DNA from: Girardinichthys multiradiatus
Lineage: Eukaryota > Chordata > Actinopteri > Cyprinodontiformes > Goodeidae
NCBI RefSeq assembly: GCF_021462225.1
Contig: NC_061795.1
Coordinates: 7,161,501-7,225,500, forward strand
Direction of reading: 5' to 3'
Length of the DNA: 64,000 nt
The position numbers were made by a program, and so were the translations under genes. A model generated the notes under the pieces. The model worked only from the letters and a program-made list of their open reading frames with translations, was not told the DNA's origin and did no database searches. Below, one piece after another: positions 32,476 to 42,834 of the stretch (the stretch's first letter is position 1; the number at the start of each line of letters is the position of its first letter).

Positions 32476-35332
32476 CAATCCACTCATGCTCCCATATGAC
32501 TTCGAGACGAAGGCCGTACACAGTTTGTAACACCTTGCTTCTCTCAACAGTGGCTGCGTAAAACTGTTCAAATGCGACCCCTCTCAACGGACACTTGTCA
32601 TGAGGCATGTAACACTTTTTACAGCCGTGGAAAAAACAGCCATAAAATTCAAACGCAACTTTGACACCGTTAATTTCTGCATACCCATCCACAGAATATG
32701 GGCCGATTTTCTTTTCACCCCTATTTAATGCATGCTCGATAAATATGGCTCTGCTGTCTGCAATCCAGCCGAGCCATTGAATGGACGCGCTGGAGAACGT
32801 TTTACTGCTACGTCTGTAGTCCAGAGGTGATGGAATGGCTAAGGTTTGAGGAGGAAGGAAATTGGTTACAAAAACCTTCATGCAGGCTGATGCTATTGTG
32901 ATACTTTTAAACGGATCCACACTTGTCTCCTTAAAGAACTCGTCTCTGAATTTTAAGCATCCTTGAGAAAGAATTTCAACGTCATTTTTACAATAATGAA
33001 TAGCTTCTTTCTTAAAGTCAAAGACCTCTTTGCTTGCTTCTCTGTACCAGCTGCTAAACACCTGTTGTTCTTGAACACTCATGCGTTCTACAGCGTAGCA
33101 GGATGGAGGAGGAAAAGGCCCCACATACTGGAGACGTTGTTCAGAGGAAAGTAGGTGGGGAAAAAAACCCTTGCTTTGATCGGTAAAGCCTAACGCTTTC
33201 GGCATGGCGCTAAGCTTTATGCACATGAAGGACAAGCTGTCAATGTATTTTAACCTGTAATCAGGGTCGGTTAAACAGAGAACTTTACTTCCTACCATGA
33301 CGAGATGAGGTTTAATGCCTAACTGCAGCATTGCTGTAAGGATCAGGTAACCGTCGTACCCACGCGCATTGTGCGCTATTAAGGTGTAACCTCTGTACTT
33401 CGGCCTCCTGAAATGCAGGAGAAATTTTTGGGTGCAATTCAGTCCATAAGCGTACCATTTATCACCTTTCAACGTTTTAGCATAGACCAGAAAGGGGGTA
33501 TGCACGCCGCTCTCATTGACGAGGCATTCGAAATCATAAAAAATCAGTTTATCATCAAGCTGATTAATTGCACTGCAAGGCTGAATGTAACACTTATGAT
33601 CATCGCATGTAATGTCTAGGCTGGGAGGTACATTTTCACCGCAAATACTGCATTTTACATTACACACGTGTGGTTTATTCGGTTTACTGATTGGAATAAC
33701 GTATATCCGTTTGCATACTTTACACAGTTTTACCAACTCACAGTCACTCATAGGTCTGTCAGCACTATTTCTGATGCGCGGTTCCCTGTGTCTGCAGAAA
33801 CATGAGGAATTACGACAGATTCTTTGACAGCCTGCACAGTTTACAGGATTGCTAATCTCTTGCATACATTTATATGTTCGACACACTGGACAATAACCTT
33901 CACAATGGTGTGTATTGGCATTCTGATAGCTGGCGTAACAGTAATTACAAATATATCTGCACCCCATAAAACCTTTGAGATTTTTTATCCCATAGTAATG
34001 ACCTTGAAATAACAGCAAAAACAGAGGGTTTGAACGATCGGGGAAACTGGTCTCAAATTTACACAGAGCAGTAGAGCCCATGGTTCTGTGAAACACTACA
34101 ATTTTTCTCTTCAGAATGGTTTCAAATTTACCAATATCACTAAAAGTAACTGCTGTTTGCTCGTTGAGGCCTGCCTGATGCTGCCATCTCCTCCCCAGTT
34201 CTACAGCACGGTGATCCGTGAGCTCAGGATCAGAGACGTGTGCGAGGCTGATTGCAAAACATAACTGATTACCGGTATTGTTTATAATATACAAATGACG
34301 CATTTTCTTATTAAACAGTTCACAGTCTAACGTTCCTGCAGCTTTACGCTTAGAACCTCCTGCTGGGTCATTAACAACCTGAAGAACAAATTCCATGTTA
34401 TTATCTACAGGTATATTTGCATTCGATTGTACTAAATCGTCGAGGAAGTTTTCGAAAGCAGGCAGGATCATATATCCATCATCTGTAACAGTAAATGTGA
34501 TGTGACGATTGAGATTTTCACCCACTAATTCCAGCTGCACAATGTCGTTACGTCTGGTTAACGATCTCACAGCGTCGGCTAATTCAATGATAATACGCAT
34601 GATGTCTGTATAGAATGCGGCTAAATCTGGAACATTACTTGGACAGGGCGGCGGTATGGTAAAAGGTCTCCTTATTTCATGGTTATTAAAATGTTCACGT
34701 TCAACCACGGCTGGAGGGTTTCGTCCTATTTGATCAGAACTAACTGCTACGTCCGTATTGAAATGACCCCCGTGCTGATCTGCGGCGTGTGACGTAGAAG
34801 GATTCTGATGACTGTCAGGTGAATCATTTTCCTCAATGCTGCTGTGTGGAGACGGTGCTCTATTTAAATCTTCAAGAGCCTGATTGATTACGTTTAAAAC
34901 GTCACCGTGCCGATCTGCGGCGTGTGACGTAGAAGGATTCTGATTACTGTCAGGTGAATCATTTTCCTCAATGCTGTGTGGAGACGATGCTCTATTTAAA
35001 TCTTCAAGAGCCTGATTGATTACGTTTAAAACGTCACCGTGCCGATCTGCGGCGTGTGACGTAGAAGGATTCTGCTGAGTGTCAGGTGGATCATTTTGCT
35101 CAATGCTGAGTGGATAAAATGCTCTATTTAAATCTTCAAGAGCCTGATTGATTACGTTTAAAAAGTCACCGTGCTGATCTTCATTTATTACATTTTCACT
35201 GTTAGCAGGAGATGCATTTAAAACGATGTTATCTGCTACTTCTGCATTAACGGGAATTTGGTTAAGTTCATTAACTAAATTTCTTATTTCATCCAGGGCA
35301 AGTCTGATTCGATTATCCATTTCTATGAACAT
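32476..35332 (-). pseudogene. Protein-primed DNA polymerase B, exonuclease half only
   Basis: Long open minus frame from 35332, which runs on to 32411 through out-of-frame ATPase sequence. The N-terminal ~170 residues include a threefold tandem repeat, followed by a Cys-rich zinc-binding region (CNYCYAS, CPVCRTYKC, CKVCKR, CSICGENV). The exonuclease motifs are intact: YDFEC (Exo I), NARGYDGYL (Exo II) and YCKNDVEIL (Exo III). Next comes the Polinton-type FEFYGCFFHGCKKC insert. Homology ends after WEHEWIEMKK. The palm (SLYPS and DTD motifs), TPR and thumb regions are deleted. Confidence 0.92.
34771..35180 (-). repeat. In-frame tandem repeat in the PolB N-terminus
   Basis: Three units of 135, 132 and 132 bp, starting at 34771, 34906 and 35038 with a partial unit at 35170. 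Each encodes about 44 residues with FLNVINQALEDLNRA-type and NPSTSHAADRHGD-type words. All unit lengths are multiples of three, so the polymerase frame is preserved. Confidence 0.9.
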
Positions 35333-35397
35333 AAGAAAAAATAAATAAAATAAAACTAACCTACAGAAAAAAACAAAAACAAAACACAGTGATCAGC

Positions 35398-36641
35398 TCA
35401 GTTTAAAATCACCTTGATGTCACCAAAATGCTTCTTTAACAGAATCTGACATGCTGCCAGAAGCGTTAACGATGAGGCCTTATTACGAAGATCCCGTGAG
35501 GCTGTAGAGACTGTCTTCCTGCGTTGTCCGTTTCTGTGGCCAATCTGTCCTACCATCAACGTTACCTCTGTAAGGAGAATGAACAAAAAAATTAATAAAT
35601 AAATAAAAATATGTATATATATATATATATTGAAATAATCACATTAAAGCTGAAAAAAAAACAAAAAAAAACAAAACAAAGGAATTCAAATTAATTCAGT
35701 ATGTATGTATGAATTAAAACATACCGTTCATTAAACCACTCACTAGCGTTGCTCTGCTTTGTAGCCAAGAGAGTCGCTGTCTTTTGGCCGTGGTTAAATA
35801 CTCTGTAAAAACAGAAGACGATAAAAGTTATCTTACGCTGCGCAGCACAGCGTTCATAAATAAAACGAAAAATAGTTTTTAAAATACACAAGTTTTTTTT
35901 TATTATCTTACTCCGATTCTTTGCGGTAAAACCTCCAGATTTCACTTCTTGTTGAACTGAAATGGTGCCTCTCTGCTGAAAGCTGTCTTGATCTTTGAAA
36001 AGCGACCTTCTGGTGGGCGGATTCAATGTGGCATCTTTGGATGTATCTGTAAACGGGTTTATATGACATTTTATTGAACTATGCTTAAAATACATATATA
36101 TATATATATATATTGTTTTTATTTAATTTTTATTTTTTTTCTACCCTGCTGCTGCTGCTGCTCGACAGCTGTGTCTTCCACAGAGCTCTCAGTCGAATCT
36201 GTAAACAGTTTTATCTGAGGTTTAAAATACATTCACTCTCAAAGAAAAATAGTTAGTTCTTAGGACTTACTTTCTGGTGGTGCCGGTAACTTATCCGGTG
36301 TGTCTTCAGGGGAAATGATGATAATTGACGGAGGAGTATTCAAAGAATCAGTTTTAATTTCTGTGTTAGAAGAAAGTTCAGATGTTGTTGGGGTTTTTTC
36401 TTGTTTGGAAATAATTCGCCTTCTCAATTTTGACTGTCGATTCCAGCCGCTGAACCCTCCAACTTGATCATTTGGGTTTACCTCTCTCATCAAATCTATA
36501 AATTGAAGCATTGTCAAGGGTTAACTATAATATATATATGTATATATAAATATTTTATTGCATTTAACATTTACTTACCATAATCTGATTGTGTCAAGAT
36601 GAAATCATCAAGGTCATCAGCAGTGGGTTCTATGACAAAGA

Positions 36642-36686
<45 letters not shown>

Positions 36687-36849
36687 AATATATATATAGA
36701 CAAAATTAGAGAACATTCACATGCATTTAATGATTTCTTAAAGATGAATACTTACTTACTTACTTACGTTTAAAGATGTCATTGTGCTTTTGTGAATTAT
36801 CAGAAGTAGATTCCACAATTTCCGGGTTTCCTGAAATATTTACCGACAT
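35398..36849 (-). CDS. Seven-exon Polinton gene of unknown function
   Basis: I traced seven exons joined by GT-AG introns: 36849-36768, 36629-36579, 36495-36271, 36198-36145, 36046-35912, 35802-35725 and 35567-35398 (stop TGA). Together they give 795 nt, 264 codons plus stop, with no internal stop. Donors are mostly GTAAGT/GTAAGA/GTATGT and one weaker GTAGAA; acceptors are CAG or TAG. Every intron is in phase 1, so each internal exon is a multiple of three. The protein is acidic at the start (ADDLDDFILTQSDY) and has basic and Ser/Thr/Pro-rich exon 3 (SKLRRRIISKQEK), Gln repeats in exon 4 and a helical basic end (SLTLLAACQILLKKHFGD). No family recognised. Confidence 0.75.
36642..36684. repeat. 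TA microsatellite in intron 1 of the spliced gene
   Basis: A near-pure (AT)n tract lies inside the first intron. Shorter TA tracts also sit in introns 4 (about 36094-36112) and 6 (about 35613-35631). Confidence 0.85.
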
Positions 36850-36885
36850 TTTTTTTTGTCAGTACTGGTATTTTCAATGTAACAA

Positions 36886-37150
36886 GTGTTATGGTTCAAA
36901 GACATTCAGCATTTGAAGACCCTGACACTGAGGTTAGCCAATGAAACAGAGCCCCCGGACAACATTTACTCACAGTATTTATACCAGAACATGACAGTGT
37001 TATCTCAACTGCAAAGACTATGTTTTTAAGACCAAAACCCTTTCTTGAGTTCAAAGGTGATATGGTTATCTAAGGAACAGACCTAACTGCCCTTCCTGAC
37101 ATCACCCCTAACAGTTGTATATAGTATAACTGTAACCCCCCCCCTGAATA
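36886..37150 (-). repeat. Diverged solo LTR fragment related to ERV2
   Basis: Shares ordered blocks with the ERV2 LTR, on the same strand and in the same direction: TTCAAAGACATTCAGCATTT versus TTCAAAGGCATTCAGCGTTT, then AAACAGAGC, ACAGTATTTATAC and GTGTTATCTCAACT. On the minus strand this gives a TATAAATACTGT box at about 36976-36987. It starts ~35 bp upstream of the spliced gene's start codon and points into it. Many differences show that it is much older than ERV2. The right boundary is unclear. Confidence 0.7.
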
Positions 37151-37341
37151 ACCTTTTACTCTAAGATGAAAAAGGTAAATGTTTTAGAAAAGCTACAGGT
37201 AACTAAAATTATCATTCGTTTTTTCCTAAAATGGAGTCTCTCATGATTCAAAAACAAACACATCATTGCTAGTCAATTTGTAACTTGGAAACAGTATACT
37301 GAAGTTCTTTTTTTTTTCTGTTAATCTCATATTCGTCTTAC

Positions 37342-37497
37342 CTCTTTCAGCTGCTTTTCCAGTATGTTGACGCAGAAGCTGAAGGTTTTTGCTCGTTCCA
37401 TCGATGTAGTGAAGCACAATCTTTTAATTTACTTTTTAGGTCTTTTCTATTTTGAACTGATTTAGACTGGCTCATATATTCAACAAAATAGGTCCTG
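37342..37497 (-). other. Possible extra upstream exon of the spliced gene
   Basis: Minus-strand reading shows an acceptor (TGCTTTTACAG), a 50-codon open frame (YFVEYMSQSKSVQNRK, then CASLHRWNEQKPSAS) ending in TGA, and a donor-like GAGGTAAGACG a few bases later. It could be an upstream exon, a separate small gene's last exon, or a chance match. It lies beyond the LTR fragment, so any link to the seven-exon gene is speculative. Confidence 0.3.
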
Positions 37498-37673
37498 CTG
37501 TAAAAGCAAAATGAACTTACAATTTCTGTCAGGTTACACACTTCATTTTTATTAGGATTTCATGTGATAGGTCAACATTAAGTTGATTATACCTTTAAAA
37601 TATAAAAGGATGCATGTCTTTTTTTTTGTTTTTAGATGTATTAACGCCTGAAAAAACATACAGATTATTAATA

Positions 37674-37787
37674 ACACCCTTAAACACACCCCCGTGTGTT
37701 TTAATTGGCTCATTTAAGGCCTTCCCCATAACACCCTTAAACACACCCCTGTGTTTTAATTGACTCATTTAAGGTATCGCCCCTAAT
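37674..37787. repeat. Direct duplication of the right Polinton terminus
   Basis: Two copies of a ~57-bp block lie head to tail: AACACCCTTAAACACACCCC followed by GTGTTTTAATTGRCTCATTTAAGG. The outer copy is part of the right terminal inverted repeat and the inner copy is diverged. The left end has only a partial second copy. Confidence 0.8.
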
Positions 37788-37797
37788 GACGACAAGC
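37739..37797. repeat. Right terminal inverted repeat of the Polinton
   Basis: 59 bp ending CCCCTAATGACGACAAGC, the exact inverted counterpart of 23946-24004. The flanking bases (AATCAG) do not match those at the left end (ACCATA), so no target duplication is visible. Confidence 0.9.
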
Positions 37798-37990
37798 AAT
37801 CAGCATCCACTGTTACGCCCCCTTGGACACACCACCTGCTTGACCACGTGACCTCCTGCCCACATGGCACCCACATGGCGCCCACATGGCGCCAACCGGA
37901 AATCCCACCCTCACCGGAAGTCCCACCCACCTGTCAAAAAGTTTGATGAAAGGGTGTACTTAAATTCTCTCACATTCTTGCAAAACAAAG
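37798..37990. other. Unassigned GC-rich segment between Polinton and ERV1 pol
   Basis: Contains TGTTACGCCCCCTTGG, a CACGTG E-box, and a 10-12-bp motif CCCACATGGCGCC repeated three times at 37858-37893. An AT-rich TGTACTTAAATTCTC follows. It matches neither the missing part of the ERV1 LTR nor the Polinton. It may be a foreign piece left by a rearrangement. Confidence 0.4.
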
Positions 37991-39652
37991 GTTGAGGAAG
38001 ATACAAAACCTAGGCAAGATATCTCTCAGACACCTCTGGAAAACTCACAAATAATCTTTGTAGATGGATCAGCATCAAAAGATGAATATGGAAAAAACAG
38101 AGTTGGTTATACAGTAACCACTGAAACTAAAATTATAGAATCACAAGCCCTGCCCCATACATGCTCAGCACAGATTGCAGAGCTGTATGCTGTTATCAGA
38201 GCATGTGAACTATATGAAGGAAAAATCCTAACCATTTATACAGACAGCCAATATGTATTCGGTTCTGTTCACCATTTTGCTAAAATATGGGAAAATAGAG
38301 GGTTTAAAACATCAGCTGGAACAGAATTGACACATTTTAATCTGTTAAAACGACTGCTGTTAGCTATCCAGCTACCTGCAAAGATAGCACTTTGTAAATG
38401 TAAAGCGCATCAATCTGATGAAGCCATGGAAACGAAGGGGAACACCTTCGCTGATATTTCTGCTAAAATAGCTTTGAGGCTTCCCCTCACTTTGAAAATG
38501 TCAGATCTCTTATTTATAGATACAGATGTGCTGAAAGATTCACAACAATCTGCACCAGCTGCAGAAGTTAAATCTTGGCTGAATAGAGGGGCCATAAAGA
38601 AAGATGACATTTATCATTTGGGAAATAAGCCAATATTACCAAAGAATTTATACAAGACGGCAGCCCATGCGACACACGGGGTTTCCCATGTGTCGAGAGG
38701 GGGAATGATACACTTAGTAAATCTACATTTCCATACCATACATTTTTCTGACTATGCAAAAAACATTTGTAGATCATGTATTATTTGCTGCAAACATAAT
38801 CCACAGGGGAACATGAGACCCAAAAGAGGCCAGTTCCCAGCAGCAATTCATCCTTTTCACACAATACACATGGATTTCATAGAGTTATCATGGTCAGGGG
38901 GAAAGAAATATTGTTTAGTGGTCATAGATGCATTTTCGAAGTGGGTTGAGATGTACCCTGCAAAACACTGTGATGCGCTCACAGTGGCGAAGAGTTTAGT
39001 GACACATTACTTCCCTACATATGGTATCCCACAAATCATAAGATTAGATAATGGGACTCATTTTGTAAATAATGTAATAGAACTGTGCTCTAAAGCATTA
39101 GGGTTTCAGTTGAAAAACCATTGTTCTTACCACCCACAATCTGCTGGGCTGGTTGAACGAACAAATGGAACAATAAAAAATAGATTAAGGAAAACAATGG
39201 AAGAAACAGGGATGCCATGGCCTAAATGTCTATCTCTGGTTAAATTATGGATGAGAATAACTTCAAATCAAACTGGTCTCACTCCATTTGAAATAGTACA
39301 TGGCAGACCTTTTCCATTGCCATCAGAAATGGATGACATAGGAAAAGCACAGCAGGAAACATCATTAGCTGAACGGATGAATAAGATGTTACAAACAAAA
39401 GAAGTACAGTTGTCCAGTAGTCTGCCAGTAAATTCTGCTCCGATTTCACAGAACAACCTGAGGCCTGGGGACCTGGTCCTAATTAAGACACTTCACAGAA
39501 AGGACTGGAGCACCCCCTGCTGGAGAGGGCCATACCGTGTTCTCCTGACCACACCAACAGCTCTAAAAATCGCAGAGAGACCATCCTGGATCCACAAGAG
39601 CCACTGTAAGCTAATATCACCGTTACAGGAGCCAAACCAACCGATGGGGTAA
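37991..39652 (+). pseudogene. ERV1 pol remnant: RNase H and integrase
   Basis: One frame is open from 37964 (no ATG until 38327) to 39652. It begins with retroviral RNase H (IIFVDGSASKDEYGKN, then IAELYAVIRACELYEG, YTDSQYVFGSV, CKAHQSDEAM). An integrase follows with its zinc domain (HATHGVSH, then CRSCIICCKHN) and intact DDE (IHMDFIEL, IIRLDNGTHF, AGLVERTNGTI). It ends in GDLVLIKTLHRKDWS and WRGPYRVLLTT of gamma-type integrases. RT, protease and gag are missing upstream, where the Polinton lies, so it is a 5'-truncated gene. Confidence 0.9.
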
Positions 39653-39715
39653 CAGGGGAATGACCGGATACAAAGGGGTTGGATCCATATGGTCCAACAT
39701 CTCAAACCGGCGAAG

Positions 39716-39719
39716 AAAA
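39716..39719. other. Target duplication of ERV2 (left copy)
   Basis: AAAA directly left of the LTR, matching AAAA at 48494-48497. Four-base duplications are typical of gammaretrovirus-type integrases. The run is low-complexity, so support is modest. Confidence 0.5.
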
Positions 39720-40208
39720 TGTTGTGGAATTTTCTTATCAAAGTGGGTAGAAGTTGACTCATAACAAGAGAAAATCCGGACTTTGTCTTATAAGTTTTAT
39801 TCAAAGGCATTCAGCGTTTGAATGACTCTGTCACCAAGCAAGTCAGTTAAACAGAGCAACGAACAGAAATCACAAACAGTATTTATACTAAAAATGAGGG
39901 TGTTATCTCAACTTCAAGGAGTTTTAGAAATATGGCCCCTAGACCCTCCCCGGGTCAGAGTTAACAAAGTTATTTATGAGGCCACCCATCTACCTTCCCT
40001 TGAAATATACACTTCAGGAAGGGTTAACCATGAAACTCTCCAGCATTTGAATTTAGAGTCCATCTGCTAATAAAAACAGAACACTAATCAAACACAGAGG
40101 TCAGAGGTGAGAGGTAGATGGAAGGTCACCTGTGAGTGATACAACACAGAAACAAATGAGAGAGGTGAAGAGAATATCAGAGCATTTTAAAAAGAATTTT
40201 CCATCACA
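39720..40208 (-). repeat. 3' LTR of ERV2
   Basis: 489 bp, identical by eye to 48005-48493. In minus orientation it starts TGTGATGG and ends CCACAACA. A TATAAATACTG box and, further downstream, an AATAAA polyadenylation signal are visible on the minus strand, in the right order for U3 and R. Confidence 0.95.
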
Positions 40209-40503
40209 CTCCTTTCTTCTGATTACAAGATAATCACAAAACTAAAAGAAAATTCTACAAAACCAGCACCCAAGCTCATAATCAAAGTAAAACTAATAAA
40301 TGAAAAGAATACATAACAAATACATGTGTTATTTCATGGCTTCCCCTAAGATCTACTGTTCTCAAATTACAACCAAAACAAAGCTAAAACAATAAGGATA
40401 ACAACACTTAAAAAAACTCCAAATCTCTATATATACCACTAAAATGCTGAACATCAGTAATAACTCCCCAAACACTTTAGAGTTAGCACATCATTAAAGC
40501 ATC

Positions 40504-41883
40504 TCAAGCAACATAAAATCCATCGGTATCCATACCATCTGCCACCGCAAATGCAGAATCATCACAATCATGACAAACAGAAATTAAGTTCACATCCTTA
40601 TCAACAGGCAACACAGAAAAACGTACCAGTCTCATCACCATTCCCCTAACCATTGGAATAATACAACATGAAAGAAACATCAAAATCAAAAAGAAACATA
40701 AAAGAATCACTCCAATCTTTACTAACCAAGATGTCCATCCACCAGTAAAGAACCAAGACCAAGGAGTCCAAGAGGAACTCATATTCTCCTTCTGTTGGGT
40801 CGTCAGCAAGTCCTCAAACTTATCATGAATACTCGTCATGTTCTTAGACACATCGGGAATAAAAGTGCAACATTGTTCCCCAATTAAATGACAAACGCCA
40901 CCCCTCTCAGCTAACAGATAATCCAAAGCCATTCTATTTTGCAAACTCATAGTTCTTATAGCCTGCTGCTCCGTAGTTAGAACAGTGAAACCTTCCTCAG
41001 ATAAAGCAGTAAGATTTTCTAACTCAACTGACAACTCATTAATCCTATGGGCGGCGTTAGCAGCACCATAATTAAGAAAAATTGTACCCAAAATCCCTTT
41101 CCAATGTGGGATCCTAGCTCTCTTTTGCCGTTTGAGCATTGTCTTCCTCTCTAATAATGGGCTGAGTGAATCATAAGTCGTGACTGTAGGTAGTAAATGA
41201 GCTAGATAACATACTCCAGACCAATTAGCAGGCAGATACAGATATGATCTGTTTCCACACATCCAAACCATGTTCTTAGGACACGAGAACCCATCTCTAC
41301 TAGGAAAAGTAACAAGAACCCTGGTTAATTTACCTGCCATGCCATACAATTGACTTCCATTCGGTAAGGCTGTAAGATTAAGAGTTAACACAAAAGGATC
41401 TGGAGCCAAAGATTCTGAAATAGTATACGGATCAGTTCTGACAGGACAAGGTCTAGATGTATTACTGTGGATCAAGGCACATGAAACTGGTATAATAGTT
41501 TTACAACCCACCGTCTTTCCAAGGAAATAAGGTGTGCTTTCCTCCTGAGCAATACAAATATCTGGATCTTTAATTGGATTTCTATTACCCCGAAATCTAT
41601 AAAGAGTTCCTGTAGACGCACACGTTAAATTAGTCTCACTAGAAAATTTACCAACATTTCTGCTTTTCCGTACAGCATAATTCCTCAAATTAGCCTTACA
41701 TTGTCTTTGCTGTACCTTTTCCCAAATGAACACAAGAGTTATAAAAATACTTGCAATACCAATCATTAGCATCAGAACAGACCATCTTCCATTTAACTGC
41801 ATCGTGACCTTGAAGTGGAATGTCCTTTCTTCTGGTACTGAAAGCAAACAGTTTTTTCTCAAAGAAAACAAATTATAAACCAC
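40504..41883 (-). CDS. env: Intact ERV2 envelope glycoprotein (gamma type)
   Basis: 459-residue open frame next to the 3' LTR. A better start may be Met28, just before a hydrophobic segment (about residues 33-53) that could be a signal peptide or anchor. A surface part with several N-glycosylation sites ends at a basic, furin-like KRQKRAR (251-257). The transmembrane subunit has a hydrophobic GILGTIFLNYG start, heptad-like helices, an immunosuppressive-domain-like LQNRMALDYLLAERGG and the CX6CC motif (C331, C338, C339). A membrane span lies at about 387-405, followed by a ~50-residue tail. Family role: receptor binding and membrane fusion. The surface subunit is short. Confidence 0.92.
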   Translation of the reverse strand: MVYNLFSLRKNCLLSVPEERTFHFKVTMQLNGRWSVLMLMIGIASIFITLVFIWEKVQQRQCKANLRNYAVRKSRNVGKFSSETNLTCASTGTLYRFRGNRNPIKDPDICIAQEESTPYFLGKTVGCKTIIPVSCALIHSNTSRPCPVRTDPYTISESLAPDPFVLTLNLTALPNGSQLYGMAGKLTRVLVTFPSRDGFSCPKNMVWMCGNRSYLYLPANWSGVCYLAHLLPTVTTYDSLSPLLERKTMLKRQKRARIPHWKGILGTIFLNYGAANAAHRINELSVELENLTALSEEGFTVLTTEQQAIRTMSLQNRMALDYLLAERGGVCHLIGEQCCTFIPDVSKNMTSIHDKFEDLLTTQQKENMSSSWTPWSWFFTGGWTSWLVKIGVILLCFFLILMFLSCCIIPMVRGMVMRLVRFSVLPVDKDVNLISVCHDCDDSAFAVADGMDTDGFYVA

Positions 41884-42439
41884 TTAAAAAAAATAATAAT
41901 AATAAAAAAAAATCCTGCTGCCTCTCCTGAGTGGCTTCTGCGCTTCAAGCTGCCCTGTTACCAGTCTGGTACAGGTGGGCGGTCGTAGGAAGCTCCTCTA
42001 GAAATATATTTAGAAACAGGAACTCTAACATGCTTAAGAAATTAAGGAGAATAAGCATCGTGGCGCATATTTGACTGTCTCTCTGTTGCAGGCGTCACCA
42101 GTTCATCATCCAGAGAAAGGTTATGTGTAAATGTGTAGAAGTCTTCCCTGTATGTTTCCTATGTGTCTCTCACTGTGGTGTGTGTGCAGTGAGGCAAATG
42201 ACCTTATGATTTCTAACTTTCAGGCAATGCGATGGCCTTAAGTAGATTCTGAAATAACGTTGCACTGCCCAAGGGATTATTGTGCCCTTGTAAGAACAGT
42301 GTTCTTCAACCACCTCTTCAATCACTCGCCAGTGATCAGCTTACAGTTCTTTATCTTGTGGTGGTCCGCTGTCCTCACACCTTTCAGGCCGTGGATGATC
42401 CAGTTGGAAGATGACTTGCGTCCTGGAAGCCAGATGAAG

Positions 42440-42834
42440 CTAGAGGAGCTGGAGCTTTCCTGCAGCTTTCCTGCAGCTTTCCTGGGTGTCTAGTAGGATC
42501 TGATATGGGCCATTCCAGCGCCTGGACTTCCTGTGTTTTCTCCTAGATTCTCTGACCAGAATCCAGTCGCCAGGAATAAAGGACTGGAGGGTTGAAGTGG
42601 CTGTTCCTGGTAATGCAGCCTTCACCGTCTGTGAAACTTGAGAAAACACAGTGGACAGGTTTTGACAGTAAACAACATCCTATCTTCACACAAAGATGTG
42701 GAAGAAAATGATCTTGGCAATATCCCCATGTCCAAATTAGGAGACCTGCCACACAGCACTTCAAAAGGACTGAGATTTGCCTGTGTCCTTTGTCTCAATC
42801 TCATATAAGTGAGAACAATAGGTAGAGCCTTCAC
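42440..42834 (-). pseudogene. ERV2 integrase C-terminal remnant
   Basis: Two overlapping minus frames (42834-42622 and 42649-42440) together read as the end of a gamma-type integrase. The first has LTYMRLRQRTQANLSPFEVL and the second has FIPGDWILVRESRRKHRKS then RRWNGPYQILL. The DDE core is gone and a frameshift separates the halves. It lies just upstream of env on the minus strand, as expected for the 3' end of pol. Confidence 0.88.

Noticed and set aside
36642..36684. Repeated short units here and at 34771-35180 as a CRISPR-like array
   Set aside because: The first is a dinucleotide microsatellite and the second an in-frame coding repeat without unique spacers. The genome is eukaryotic.
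39822..40070. 82-codon ORF found twice (also 48107-48355) as a conserved gene
   Set aside because: It is duplicated only because it lies in the two identical ERV2 LTRs, and it is antisense to the LTR's transcription.
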